Shown: one piece after another, positions 1-10,900 of the stretch
How the letters are laid out: every line of letters begins with the position of its first letter
How positions within the stretch are numbered: the stretch's first letter is position 1
NCBI GenBank assembly: GCA_016717705.1
Contig: JADKFD010000050.1
Location: 1 to 32,196 of the forward strand
DNA from: Rhodanobacteraceae bacterium
Lineage (GTDB): Bacteria > Pseudomonadota > Gammaproteobacteria > Xanthomonadales > SZUA-5
Direction: 5' to 3'
Length of the DNA: 32,196 nucleotides
The notes under the pieces: model-generated
Told to the model about the DNA's origin: nothing
Seen by the model: the letters and a program-made list of their open reading frames with translations, nothing else
Databases searched by the model: none
Translations under genes and position numbers: made by a program

Positions 1-498
1 GCTGAAGTAATCGCTGAAAGCCGCCTGCAGACCACTGCTGGCGGCGCCGAACAGACGTGCGCAGATCGCGCGCAGCGGCTGGAAGCGCGCCGAAACGCCA
101 GGTCCGAAGCGGCAGCCGGCGCGCTCGCGGAAGACGGTGAGCCTTGCGGTGTCATCGGCGGACGTCTCCCAGCGCGCCGGCAAGCCCGCGGCGCGTCCCA
201 TCAGCTCCCCGGCGTAGCAAGCCAGTAGCCACAACAGATTGGCATCGCCTTGAGCTTGAACGAAGACCGCTTCGGGCGGCGGATTCTGCGCGCGCAGGGT
301 GTCCAGAAAGCCATCGATACGCGCCAGACTGGCCAGTGTGTAATCCAGCCTGAGCGCGTGCAGTTCGTCCGCGCAGGCCAGTCCGCCGGGCACTTCCAGG
401 CCGTGTTCGAAGGCATGCAGCGCGACCAGCGCGCGGGGTGTTCGTTCATCGTGGGGATTGTCATGAAGGTTGCCAAAAGTGATATTATGAGCGTTCAC
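1..498 (-). CDS. Unrecognised protein X, N-terminal part, truncated by window edge
   Basis: An open frame of 166 codons runs leftward off the window without a stop. I do not recognise a named family. The peptide has the segment LDYTLASLARIDGFLDTLR followed by LLWLLACYAGELMGR. The same pattern (LDYSLGSLDRIDDF then FLLAFYAGEVLAR) is seen in the rightward gene that begins just beyond it, so the two are diverged paralogues facing away from each other. The only start codon in this frame after the upstream stop is the GTG at 498, which has no clear ribosome binding site. An alternative is the ATG at 465 (minus strand), reading MTIPTMNEHP, which joins the conserved frame if two bases are removed from the CCCCGCGCGC run at 436-445. 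Cytoplasmic by appearance, with no signal peptide. Function unknown. Confidence 0.6.
   Translation of the reverse strand, partial: MNAHNITFGNLHDNPHDERTPRALVALHAFEHGLEVPGGLACADELHALRLDYTLASLARIDGFLDTLRAQNPPPEAVFVQAQGDANLLWLLACYAGELMGRAAGLPARWETSADDTARLTVFRERAGCRFGPGVSARFQPLRAICARLFGAASSGLQAAFSDYFS
458..486 (+). promoter_or_regulatory. Possible sigma-70-type promoter for gene A
   Basis: TTGTCA at 458-463 is separated by exactly 17 bases from GATATT at 481-486. It lies in the only AT-rich patch between the divergent genes. Transcription would start near 493, which argues for the ATG at 511 rather than the one at 487 as the start of gene A. The -10 box matches consensus at only four of six positions, so this is tentative. 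The promoter overlaps the N-terminal coding part of the leftward gene. Confidence 0.3.
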
Positions 499-510
499 AG
501 TCCAAACACC

Positions 511-2135
511 ATGCTTCCGGATGTCCCTTAACCTCAGCGCTCAGTGTTACCTGCGCGTTCTCCGACAATCTCCCCATCGACGGCGGCTTTGCGCATCGCG
601 AGGCGCTGGTTGGATGTGGTCTCGACTACAGCCTCGGCAGCCTCGATCGCATCGACGACTTCGTTGACCGCACATTGGCCACCCACCCGGCGATCGGCGC
701 ATGCCTTGCCGGCGACCGCGGCACGCAGAACTCGGTCTTCCTGCTGGCCTTCTATGCCGGCGAAGTGCTGGCGCGGGCGCTGCGCAGGACGCCGTCTGGA
801 CCAGCGGCAATCCACCGCAACCAGCGCCTGAAAAGTTGCCGATCGCCCTGCGCGGACTGCGTGGCAGCCTGCCGTGGCATTTTGATGTAACCGGCGCGGC
901 CACCGTATACGCACCGCTCGCCAGCCGCTCGACCATCTCTTCACGGCCCCGCACCTGGGCTCCGGCGCTGCGGCACGCGCGTGCCTAGGTGCCAACGCGA
1001 CGCACACGTTGCCCAGCCTGCAGTTGCCCCCGGCGCCCGCCGCCAACTGGCCACTGGGGCTGGCCGGCGAGCGGCCTGCGGTGACCGCGGATGCGCTTCC
1101 CGCGCTGCGCGCGGAGACGCCCGTCTGGGCCACCATGGAAACCGACGAACCGCTTAATCGATTGTTCGCGCACAGCGACCAACTGTTGCTGCGCGGCCGC
1201 GTGGTCTGGGGCGCGCTGGTGCAGGCCAACAATCTGCTGTTCGAACCCGAGTTCCGCTTTAGGTGCTCCCGGTGAAGTGGTCTACGACCCGCAGGGGCCG
1301 CAGCGAGCCCGAGGCGCTGGAGGCGATCGCGCGACTGCTGATGCGCTGCAAGCGCGACGACAGCGCGGGCGGCGACGACCCGGCGCTGCAACGCTACGGC
1401 GAGCATCTGCGCAACGAGCGCACGCGGATGTTCGGCTTTCCGCTAGCCGGCCGCCTGCTGCCGTACCCGCTGCTGGCCTCAACGACCTATTTCGACTAAT
1501 GCCAGTTGCCGGACGGCATGCTCCAGCCGCAGTCATTTCCGCTGCTGGTCGACGCCGATGACCCCGGGCTGGTGCTGCCGCTGCCCGCTGCGCTGTGGCC
1601 GGAAGCGCTGCGCGATGCCTGGCTGGACATCGGCGAACAGCGGGTCGGCTTCCGTTTCGATCCGCGCGCGGCGCGCCACAAGATGGTCAGCGAGTTCGAA
1701 CGCAAGCGCGCCGATCCAGCTCCGATCTTCCTCGAGGGCCTGCGCCATTTCCGCGGCGACGGCGTGCCGCGCGACTACCAGCGTGCGCGCGAACTGTGGG
1801 AGCAGGCCGCGGTCTGCGGCGGTGGCCATGCGCAGGCGCTGAACAACCTCGGCGTGATCTACGAGCAGGGCCTCGGCGTCGCCGTGGATGAGCAGCGCCA
1901 GTTCGCGTACTACTCGGCTGCAGCGATGCACGGTCTGGCCCTCGGCCAGCTCAACCTCGGCCGCTGGCATGTCGCCCAAGGCGATGTGAACGCCGCACTG
2001 CCCTACCTGCGCCAGGCGGCGGCGGCCGGCGAAGCCGACGCCGCGGATCTGCTGCGCCAGATCGCCGGCGAGCGCCCGGCCGCACGCCCGGTGGGCGGCC
2101 TGCTCGGCCGACTGACTTCCCTGCTGCGCCGCTGA
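511..2135 (+). pseudogene. Gene A: unknown conserved domains plus C-terminal Sel1-like repeats, interrupted by indels
   Basis: One gene of about 540 codons can be followed if roughly five to seven indels are bridged: near 522-530, 780-790, 925-932, 1260, 1300 and 1460-1505. The N-terminal part (about 555-930) carries LDYSLGSLDRIDDF and FLLAFYAGEVLAR and matches protein X. The middle part (about 1120-1620) has VVWGALVQANNLLF and LPDGMLQPQSFPLLV. These align with VVWAALVMANQLLF and LPRGVLLGSRFPILV in gene C. The C-terminal part (about 1720-2070) is Sel1-like, with two repeats such as ALNNLGVIYEQGLGV, a fold usually used for protein contacts. A TAA at 1497-1499 sits inside the conserved region; it could be a real nonsense codon or the result of a +1/-1 pair, because another frame reads GLNDLFRLMP there. 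The start (ATG 511, or ATG 487 or 521) is uncertain and lacks a Shine-Dalgarno sequence. The stop is 6 bases before gene B, so A and B are probably cotranscribed. Function unknown. Confidence 0.55.
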
Positions 2136-2140
2136 AGCAC

Positions 2141-4370
2141 ATGACCCAACCGACGACTCCCGATCCCTTGCTGCACGGCCGCTACACCCAGGCGCAGTTG
2201 TTCGAGCGCTTCTTCAGCCGCTCGACCTGGTGGCTGCGCGACAACCTGAGCCGCTTCGACGGCGACCCACAGGCGCTGATGGCCACCCTGGCGCAGGCCG
2301 TGCCGAAGCAGGATTCGCTGCCCAGCGCACCTTCATCGGCATGAGCTTGATGTGGCTGGGCCGCGAGGAGGGCAGCGCCGCAGTGCGCGACGTTGGAGGG
2401 CGAAGACGACACCGCGCGCCTGTCGTTCTCGACGAGCTGCGCCGCTATTCGGGATTGCAGCTTGACGCGCAGCGTCGCATCGACGGCACCACGTTGTCGT
2501 TCGACGACATCGCCGTCGACCTGGCGCCGCTGCTGGCAGACCCTGAGCGCGTCGGCGCGCAGTTCGCGCGCGAACTCTGCATCAAACATGCATTTCCCGC
2601 GGCGCGCCCGGCGCTCGCCGCGCTGCGCCCGCACCCGCAGTGGGCGATTGCACGCCAAGTGCTCAGTGGCTATCGCACACACGAACTCGACGAGGGCACG
2701 CTCGGCCTGTTCGAGCGCTGGCTGGGCGAACCCGGCATCCGCACCACACAATCCGATCGCGAGCGTTTGCACGGATTATGTCGGCTGCTGGCCGAATGGG
2801 CGGCCGGCAGCCGACATCCGGAGTGGCCGAAAAGTCTCGCCACGATTGCGCTGCGTACGTTGCAGCAGGCGATGGACGCGCACGATCGCGCTGCCCGGCT
2901 GCAGGTAAACGCGGGCGGCTGGCTGGATGTCGAAGCGCTGCCTCAGCGGTCGCGGCGAAGCGTCCGAGGCACGCCTGGCTGTTGCAGCGGATGGCGGCAT
3001 TGGCGCAACTGCACCCCTGCTGCGCGCCCACGCACTGGTGCACTACCAGGCGATCGCCGGCAAGCCGCCACGCACGTGGCCGAGATCCTGTCCGAGCTGT
3101 GCGGCCCTGCCGCTCGATGAGCGGATCGGTACGACACTGCCGGCGCTGCTCGGCGCCGGCGCGGCCTGCTGAGTCAGGCCGCGCTCCGGCGAGGGCCTGG
3201 GAAATCCGCTGTGGACGGGCCCGTTGCTGGATCAGCGCCCACACTGGCCAGCGTTGGATGCGCCACAAACGGCCTCGTTGATGCTCAATGCGTTGCAGGA
3301 ATGCACCACGGTGTCGCCGCTGCCGGAGTACGCGATCGAAGCACTTCTGCGCGCGCTCGACGCCAACGCCGAACCCGCCGTCCGCCTGCGTGCCATCGAC
3401 ATCCTCCGCCGCGCCGCCGCTGGGCCTGCATCGACATCCGCATCGACAGTTGGAGCTCGGCCGCATGCTGGCTGCGTGGCAGGTGCGCCTTGGCGATCGC
3501 GATGGCGTGGACCTGGCCCTGCTGCCGCCGTGGCAGGCGATGCGCCTGCATTGGCAACGCAGCGGTCTGGACTGGGCCGCCATCGCCAGCGTGTTGGCCG
3601 ACGCCCGCATGATCGAGCAACCGACGGCATCGACCCTGGACGCGTTGCCACCGATCAACACGCTGGCGTCGGCCGACGAAGAGGACGACGTGCCCGACCG
3701 CGACCCGCTGCTCGATCTGTTCGAGCGCTGCGGTCGACCGCTGCACGAGGAACATCTGGTCGACAACGGTTACGAGCACCATCACGACCGCCTGTTCGCC
3801 AAGCTCGCAGGGCAGGTGCCCGCCGCTGCCAGTCGAATCGGTGCAGCAGCACGGCTCGATGCGCTTCGATGTCGTGAACACCGATGCGTCGACACTGGCC
3901 GACGCGCGGACTCCCCGTTCGCCGGCTTGCGCGGCGTGCCGGTAGTCAGCACCGAGGACAGCGCGCTGCAGGTTTGCTTCCGGCTCGACGGGGTCGACCA
4001 GCAATTCACCGTCTACCCGCAGGGCACGTGGATGGACGATGGCAGCGTCGTCGACGAACTCAATGCTCTGCTCGCGGTGCGCGGCCATCCCGAGCGCATC
4101 CGCAGCCTGCATCACTGGGCATCCTGGGGCTACGAAGGCGCGCACTACCTGTGCGTGCCGGCGACCGATTTCGATTGCATCGCCGAGCAGTTGCGTCTGC
4201 CGCTGCGCACACCGGCGCAGCACACGCCATCGGCGACGCGCCTGTTGGTGATGGGCGGCGACGCATCCGCAGAGGCCACCGCGGACGGCTACTTGTACGA
4301 CTGGACCTTGCGCTTGCAGAACCCATTCGCCGGGAGCGAATTGGTGAAGGGACACGATTGGCGGAACTGA
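2141..4370 (+). pseudogene. Gene B: large unrecognised protein, interrupted by many indels
   Basis: The gene starts at ATG 2141 (MTQPTTPDPLLHGRY), 6 bases after the stop of gene A, and the reading ends at the TGA at 4368-4370. That gives about 740 codons. I count at least nine frame changes, near 2325, 2395, 2425, 2940, 3010, 3065, 3105, 3180, 3420 and a compensating pair around 3825-3905. The recovered peptide is rich in Leu, Ala and Arg and looks largely helical in its first two thirds (for example LLADPERVGAQFARELCIKH and WLLQRMAALAQLHP). This could be a HEAT- or TPR-like scaffold, but that is inference. The last third (3920-4360) looks beta-rich (VDQQFTVYPQGTWMDDGSVVDEL) and contains GYEGAHYLCVPATDFD. 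No catalytic motif, signal peptide or membrane segment is apparent. Function unknown; its position between A and C implies a shared pathway. Confidence 0.5.
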
Positions 4371-4396
4371 TCAACGCACCCGTCAGTCACTTTTTC

Positions 4397-7300
4397 ATGG
4401 AGGCCCCATGGGGGCCCGCCTGCCCTGTTGGAGATCCCAGTTTGGCCACCGATCCATCCTTGATCAGCTTTGAGCACTTCGTTGAAGCCTACCGGCAGCA
4501 CATGAGTAGTCTGCCCGGTCACACCGAGGTCAAGATTGATGCAACAACGAGAACGCTCCGCTACCGGTTTGCGGGGCAGGTACACGGCCTGGATCTGACC
4601 AGGGCGTATGCCGACTTTGGTGCCGGCGACCGCTCGCTGGCGGCTTTCATCGAAGCTCGCGCAAATAGCCTTCCCTCACGGCAGTCTGAGGGTCCGCGGT
4701 CGTTGGAAGAAGCCGGGTCGCGGCTACTGCCGATGATTCGCGATCGACGCTATCTCGGCCTTGCGGTGCTCATGGCCCAGGTCTCGGCGCCAACCGCAGA
4801 GGTGCCGGCGCTACCCTTCCGCGAACTGGCTGGCGAGCTGGTGGTGACCTTGGCGCTGGATTCAGAGACTACGATTCAGACGCTTGCCGAGGCCGATCTC
4901 GCAGCCTGGGGGGTTGACTTCGATACCGCCTGCGAACGCGCGATCGCCAATCTGCGCCGTCGCGGTCTACCTGCGATGGAAGAGCTGGCACCGGGGCTCT
5001 ATGGCTCGCGCGGCGGAGATCCATATGCGGTCTCGTGTCTGCTCCTGCCCGAGTTGACTTCATCGCTGCCGCTGCGCGGTGAGGGCCATCGCCAGCCTTC
5101 CGGCTTCCGACCTGTTGCTGCTGGCCGGCTCGCAGGATTCTGCCGCGCTGGCGGCGCAGGCACAGCTGACGGTCAATGTCATCGCAGAGGCCCGCCGTCC
5201 GCTCTCGGCCCAGTTGATCCAGCGCAGTGCGCAGGCTTGGGTCACGGCTGACCAGGCGCTTTTCCGCCACCCTGCACTGGTGCGGGCCGGGCATGTGCTA
5301 TTGCAGCGCGACTACAAGCAGCAAGCCGAACTGTTGAATGCGCTGCATCAAGCGCGCGGCGAGGACATCTTTGTTGCCAGCTACTTTCTCGGGGCCAAGA
5401 GCGAAAGCGAGCCGCTGTTCAACTACACGCAATTCACTGAAGGCGTCACCCACGCGCTACTGCCGAGGGCCGACCATCTGGGGTTCTTGACGCGCGCCCA
5501 GGAACTGCTGGTGGTGCCCTGGTCACTGGCCGAGCGCGATTGGGCGCCGCGCTGGAACCGGCGATGGTCCCGGCGCGTTACCGGCTGCGAAGCTTCCCCG
5601 ACCCGGCGCAACTGATGATTCTGCGCGATGGGGCGGTGCTTCGGCAGGACCTGCTGCGCCGGAACAGATCATGGCTGCAATGGCGGAAGACTTCCGTCGC
5701 GCCTTTGAAGCACAGCTCGGGCGGCAGCTTCCTTGCGATGGTAACGGCGTCCGTGTCCTCGAACAGATCATCGAGGAGCAGCGCCTGCAGTTCGAGGCGC
5801 CGCCGCAGAAGATGCTGATGGGCATCGCTGCCGTGCTGGGCGAAATCCTGGTCCGCCAGTTCGGCGCTACGTGGATCAGCCACAAGGACGGTTACGCAGT
5901 TCGCTTCGAAGCCAATTCCGGCGTTGTGCCGCTGGAGAGGGTCGCCCGCCAATGGGACAAAGGCGGCGCCGGTGGCAACACGCTCAGCGCCTTGTTTGAA
6001 ACGATTCGGCAGCGTAAGGCCGGAGCCAACGCAGATGCCCGAACGCAGACGCCGGCAAGCCAGGCCGTGGACGCGCAAGCACCCCAAGCTGCGAGCCCAG
6101 CGCCATCCAGTCGCTTTCGCATCGCCGCGCAAGTGCCCGATACACAGATGGCGCAGCTGATCGAAAAGACGCGCAGCAAGATCGCCGGACTGCGCCAAAC
6201 GGCGGCGACGGGCACCTTGAAACGCATGCGCGCAGAGAACCCGACCTGGGTGACCTATCGCGATCCGCTGCACGAGGTCAGCCGGCAGCAAGACTTGTTG
6301 CTCGCTGAAGGCGAGGTCGTGTGGGCGGCGCTGGTGATGGCCAATCAACTCCTGTTCCAGGCCGGCCACGAGGATTGCCCGGGCCTTCTGGCGTACAGCA
6401 CCGACCCGTATTTCGACGCCCGCCCACACGAGCTGCAGGCGATCGCGCGACCGTATCTTCGAACTCAAAGCACAGTCCCCGAGGATCGGAACTGCGGGCG
6501 CTGGCGCGCCTGGTGACCGAGGAGAGTGACCGTGGCATGGGCTGGCGCGTGCCCGAAGCGCTGACCGATCGCGACGTGCGCGGATCGATATTCATGGCCT
6601 TCCGCAAGCATTTGCCGCGCGGCGTCCTGCTTGGTTCGCGCTTCCCGATTCTGGTCCATGCCACGACCCCGGCGGTGATGTTCCTTCCCGTCGAGGCGTG
6701 GCCTCCCGAACTGGTCCGCAGCTGGAAGCAAGGCGGCGACCAGCGCTCCTTCGAAGACCTTCGTCGGCTCCCGGAAGGGCTGCGGGTGGTCATCGATCCG
6801 GGCGTCGTCACCGCCGACTTGCAGCGCGCTGCCGAATACGTGTGGCGCTTCCACACCACTGTGGAAGCCTTGCATGCGGAGCTCACCATCGTCGAGTTCG
6901 GCTGTCTGCGTTGGATCGGTGGCAAGTGGCGGGCGGGTGTCGACGGAGAGATCGCGCTCGGATCGGCTGAATTCGCCGAACGTTATGCCCGCCCCGGGGC
7001 CCTACTGGCATTGGGCCAGCTTGCCACGGATTCCACCAGTGAGATCCGCAAGTCGTTTTCCGCCACGCGCGCGCCGGCTGTTCATTTCATCGGCCAGGAT
7101 GCTGCGGGTGCGCTGTTTCGCGGCGAGGCTGAGCTGGAGTTGCGAGGTACCTTGGTGCCACTCGACAGTGTGCCGCCCAAGGACGACAAGCCGTCTGGCG
7201 GGCTCGCGGCAATCAGCCGACTATTCGGCAAGAAGCAGTCCGACGAACTGCGCTTCGATGGCGTCTACCGGACCAAGTTTCTTCCCCACGATGAGGCCGA

Positions 7301-7589
7301 CGACAGCTATTGCTATCTGCGCCTGTATCCCGACGGGAAAGCGTTATGCATGGTCTCGACCGATCCGCCGTCCGAGTTCGCCCGGCGTTTCGACCAGAAG
7401 AATCTGGCGATCGCGAAGGGCACCCATAGCGTCAAGGGCGACACGATTCGTATCGAGATACGCGCCAGCGACGCTGCGCTCGAGTTCACTGGCAGCATCG
7501 AGCGCAACCGCATGCTGCTCAGCACGCGCGGCTTCAACAATCGCCCCACCGGGCAGGACGAGTTCCTGTTCATGGGGTGGCGGCCTTGA
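4397..7589 (+). pseudogene. Gene C: DUF1444-like domain, A-like middle domain and beta-rich C terminus, interrupted by indels
   Basis: About 1,060 codons from ATG 4397 (MEAPWGPACPVGDP) to the TGA at 7587-7589. Frame changes are needed near 5080, 5548 (GGGG reduced to GGG), 5655, and two or three between 6449 and 6485. Codons about 15-330 resemble DUF1444 (YtpQ-like): ELVVTLALDSETTIQTLAE, then GLYGSRGGDPYAVSCLLLPE, then a segment like the usual 'vPsrDtLLV' end (SLPASDLLLLAG). DUF1444 has no firmly known biochemical role. Positions about 6230-6720 align with the middle of gene A (VVWAALVMANQLLF; LPRGVLLGSRFPILV). From 7240 the protein ends in a beta-rich domain (FDGVYRTKFLPHDEADDSYC; TGSIERNRMLLSTRGFN) that suggests a small barrel, though no family is assigned. 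The start has no good ribosome binding site and is followed at once by a GGCCCCATGGGGGCC palindrome. It lies 27 bases after gene B, so A-B-C looks like one transcription unit. Confidence 0.55.
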
Positions 7590-7903
7590 TGCGGCAACGA
7601 CGCTGGCCGCGTGGCGCGGCGCCGAGGGGGAGCGGGACGCGATCACGCCCCGGTCGGCCCAGCGCATGTTGCGTCAGGGGGTGGGCCCTTCGCGCAGGCG
7701 TTGCCGAAACGGGCCCTATCTGTGTGCCATGACCCGCTATTGCCACCGTCATTGGCCATCGGGGTCGCTTGCCGGGGCGGGGGCTTGCCCGCGGCTTGCG
7801 CGCTTGGTTGGCCTGATGCCTGTGCGCGGGAGCGGGACGGCGGGGCTCGGCGGAGCAACCTCGCGCGCCGCGCCAGCCCGTGCCCATGCCCATAGCGGGG
7901 GGT
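7590..7903. other. Convergent intergenic region, no gene seen
   Basis: 314 bases between the converging ends of gene C and the giant ATPase. Short open frames here have no convincing start, codon pattern or homology. GGGCCC at 7683-7688 pairs with GGGCCC at 7711-7716, with partial TTCG/CGAA pairing inside, and could fold as a hairpin that ends both transcripts, but there is no T tract. The short direct repeat GGAGCGGGACG occurs near 7628 and 7831. Confidence 0.4.
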
Positions 7904-10900
7904 TCATGACCCCTTCTTCCCCGGCGCCACGCGCTTCATCAGCGTGTCGAGTTCGGTGCGCACCGAGCGCACCTGCTGCCAGATGTCGTGGTCCAGCGTC
8001 ATCTTGTGGTGCAGCGCAGAGACCAGCGGCAGCAGGGTTTCTTCGTAGGCCTTGGCCATGCGCGCCAGGGTTTCGGCGAGTGCCGGTGGCATGTCGAGGC
8101 GCGGGTCGGCGGGTTCGCGGGCGAGCAGTTGGCGGATGTCGGCGAGGGACTTGAGTGCGTCCAGTGCTTCGCGCGTGCCGGCGGATTGCTCGTTCTGCTT
8201 CTGCAATTGCTGGGCGATGTCGGCGAGCACCTGCGCGGCGCGGGTGGCGCCGTCGGCTTCCTTGCCGCCCTGTTTCATCAGGCGCTGGAAGTTGTCGACC
8301 AGGGATGACCAGCGCGCCTTTTCGTCTGCATTCGGCTGGCCGATCAGGTGCGCCAGCTTGAGCAGGTTCTCTTCGGCGCGCGCGCCCAGGGTTTGCGCTT
8401 CGCCGCGGTAGTGGTCGCGGATCAATGCATCGAGTTCGGCGTCGGTCATCAGCGGCGACAGCTGCGCCGCCAGCTTGACCATGTTGCGATAGCTGCCCTG
8501 CAGCTTGAACGGCGGCTCGCGGCGGTAGGCGTCGTCCTGCGCGGCGCTGGCGACATAGGCGGCATTGACGCGTCCGAGCACATCGCGCACGGCGACCATG
8601 CGCTTGACGATCTCGACCAGTTCGACGCCACCGGGCAGGCCGGTCGGCAGGGGTTCGTCGTCGCCGCGGGCGATGCGCAGCACCGACAGGATCTCGGCGC
8701 GCGGGCGCTCTGCCAGCGGCGCTGCGACCGGGTTGGCGGTCAGTGCGTTCTCGATGTAGCTGTCGGCGAACAGCGCCTCGCGGCCGCTGAGCACATCGCC
8801 CAGGTTGTAGACATCGGCGCGGTTGGCCAGCATGTCGGGGATGCGGAACACCTCGCCGGTTTCGGTGTACGGATTGCCGGCCATCACCAGCGCGAAGCGT
8901 TTGCCGCGCAGGTCAATGGTGCGGGCGACGCCGTCGATCACCGCATCGATGCGCCGGGTGCCGTCGGCCAGCGAGATGAACTTCTGCAGGAACTCCGGCG
9001 AGCAATGCTGGATGTCGTCGACATACAGCATCACGTTGACGCCCATCGCCAGGCCCAGGTTCAACTTGACCAGTTCCTCGGCGGCGCCGCGCTGCTCGAC
9101 CTGGGCCGGATCGAGCGCGGTCACGTCGTGGCCGAGCGTCGGGCCGTTGACGCGCACGAAGATCATGCCGAGTCGATCGGCCAGATACTCCATCAGCGTG
9201 GTCTTGCCGTAGCCCGGCGGCGAGATCAGCAACAACAGGCCGGAGCGATCGCTGCGCTGGTCGCCGAGCGTACCGATCTGCTTGGCGAGGTTGTTGCCGA
9301 TCAGCGGCAGGTAGACCTCGTCGATCAAGCGGTTGCGCACGAAGCCGGCGATCGGCTTGGCGAGGAAGCGATCCAGCCCCAGGCGCTTGCGCTCGCGTTC
9401 GCTGACGCGGTGGCGCAACGCAGCGAAGGCCTGCCATTCGGGCGCGACGGTTTGTTCGTGCTGCGACAGGCGGATCAGGAAATCGGGGAAGTCGAGCGTC
9501 ATCGCGCCGCCCTGCACGCGCGCGTGCTCGCCGCGCAGACCGTCGATGCGCACATGCAGTTCGACATTGACGCGCTCGCGCGGCAGCGCCGGGAAGCACA
9601 GGATGGCGGCCGCTTCGAGCGCCACGGCGGGCGGCGCGGGGGCCGATCTGCGCGCACCAGGCGCAGGCCAGCGCCAGGCGCTCGCCGTCGGCCAGGGGCG
9701 CTTCGAGCGCGGCCAGCGCGGTCGCGGCAGTTCGCGGGCTCACGCGTTCGGCCAGATCGAGCGCCGCGGCGCTGCTGGCGAACGCGGGTGCCAGCGCGCT
9801 CAGGCTGGCGGCCAGATGGCGCGCGGCGGCATCCACGCTGCTCGCGTCCTGGGCGAAACCCAGCGCGCTGGCGACCGCGGTCAGCGCGGTCTGCCACGAT
9901 GGCGGCAGCGGCATCGCATCGCCACGCGCCAGGAACCAGTTCAGACCAGCGGCCAGCGTGCGCGCCGATTGCTGGCCGGCCGTGTCGAGTTCGGCGAACC
10001 AGGCCTGCGCCAGCACGCGCGCAGTGGCCGGCCAGCGCAGTTCGCCGGCAGTGGCGGCGATGCGCGAGCGCGCGCACGATCAGCGCCGCGTCGGCATCGT
10101 GCACGCCGCGCTGGTAGTCCTCGGCGGGATATTTCTGCGCCTCGTCGGCAGCGATGTCGGCCAGCGTAGCGCCGTCGCCAGTGCGCAGCGCGGCGTCCAG
10201 CGCGCTGTCGCCACCCTCGGCGCGACGCCAGATGCGCCAGGCCAGATATTCGGCGCGATACACCGCGTCGGTTTCATTCGGCAGCGTCTGGCCCCAAACC
10301 TGACGATGTTGCTCGGCCGCGGGCTCGTCGAGCTGCACGCGGTAATCGGTGCCGGTCAGTTGCAACGACAGGCCGCGCGCGTCGTGCAGCAGCGCCAGAT
10401 CGAGCGGGCGGCGTTCGATGGTGAAACGGTGGCGACCGAGCGCCATCGAGGCGCCCGACGTTCCCAGATCCAGTCGATCGCGCAGATCGCGTAAGCCCGC
10501 TTCCTTGAGGCTGCGCAGCCGGCCGGCGAGTTCGTCGGCCTGCACCGCCGCACCGAGCTTGCGCAGGTCTTCGATCTGCGTGCTGGCGCGTTCGACCAGC
10601 AAATCGCTGGCGAAGAAGGCGTGCAGTTCGTCGGCGTCGGTGAGCTTGGCGACGCGCCGCGGAATGCCGTCGAGCACGCGCGCGATAGCTTCGCGCAGAC
10701 CCTGCGCACGCTTGTCGCGCGCGGCGGCGATCTGCTCGCGACGGGCGGCAAAGGCTTCGAGCGCCGACTCGCGACGCGTGGTCAGTTCGACCAGAAAGCC
10801 CGGTTGCGCGCCAAAGCGCCCTTCCAGTTGTTCGATGCTGCCGAGCGTGCGCGCCAGCGCCTCGTCGATCGCTTCCGGCGTATCGGCGCGCGACAACAGG

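Noticed and set aside
7611..7895. A possible small gene between gene C and the giant ATPase
   Set aside because: It has no ribosome binding site and an Arg/Gly/Pro-rich composition in all frames; better left as a non-coding gap.
8348..10117. A 589-codon frame antisense to the ATPase domain
   Set aside because: The Walker motifs of the minus-strand protein are unmistakable, and the plus-strand frame has only low-complexity composition.
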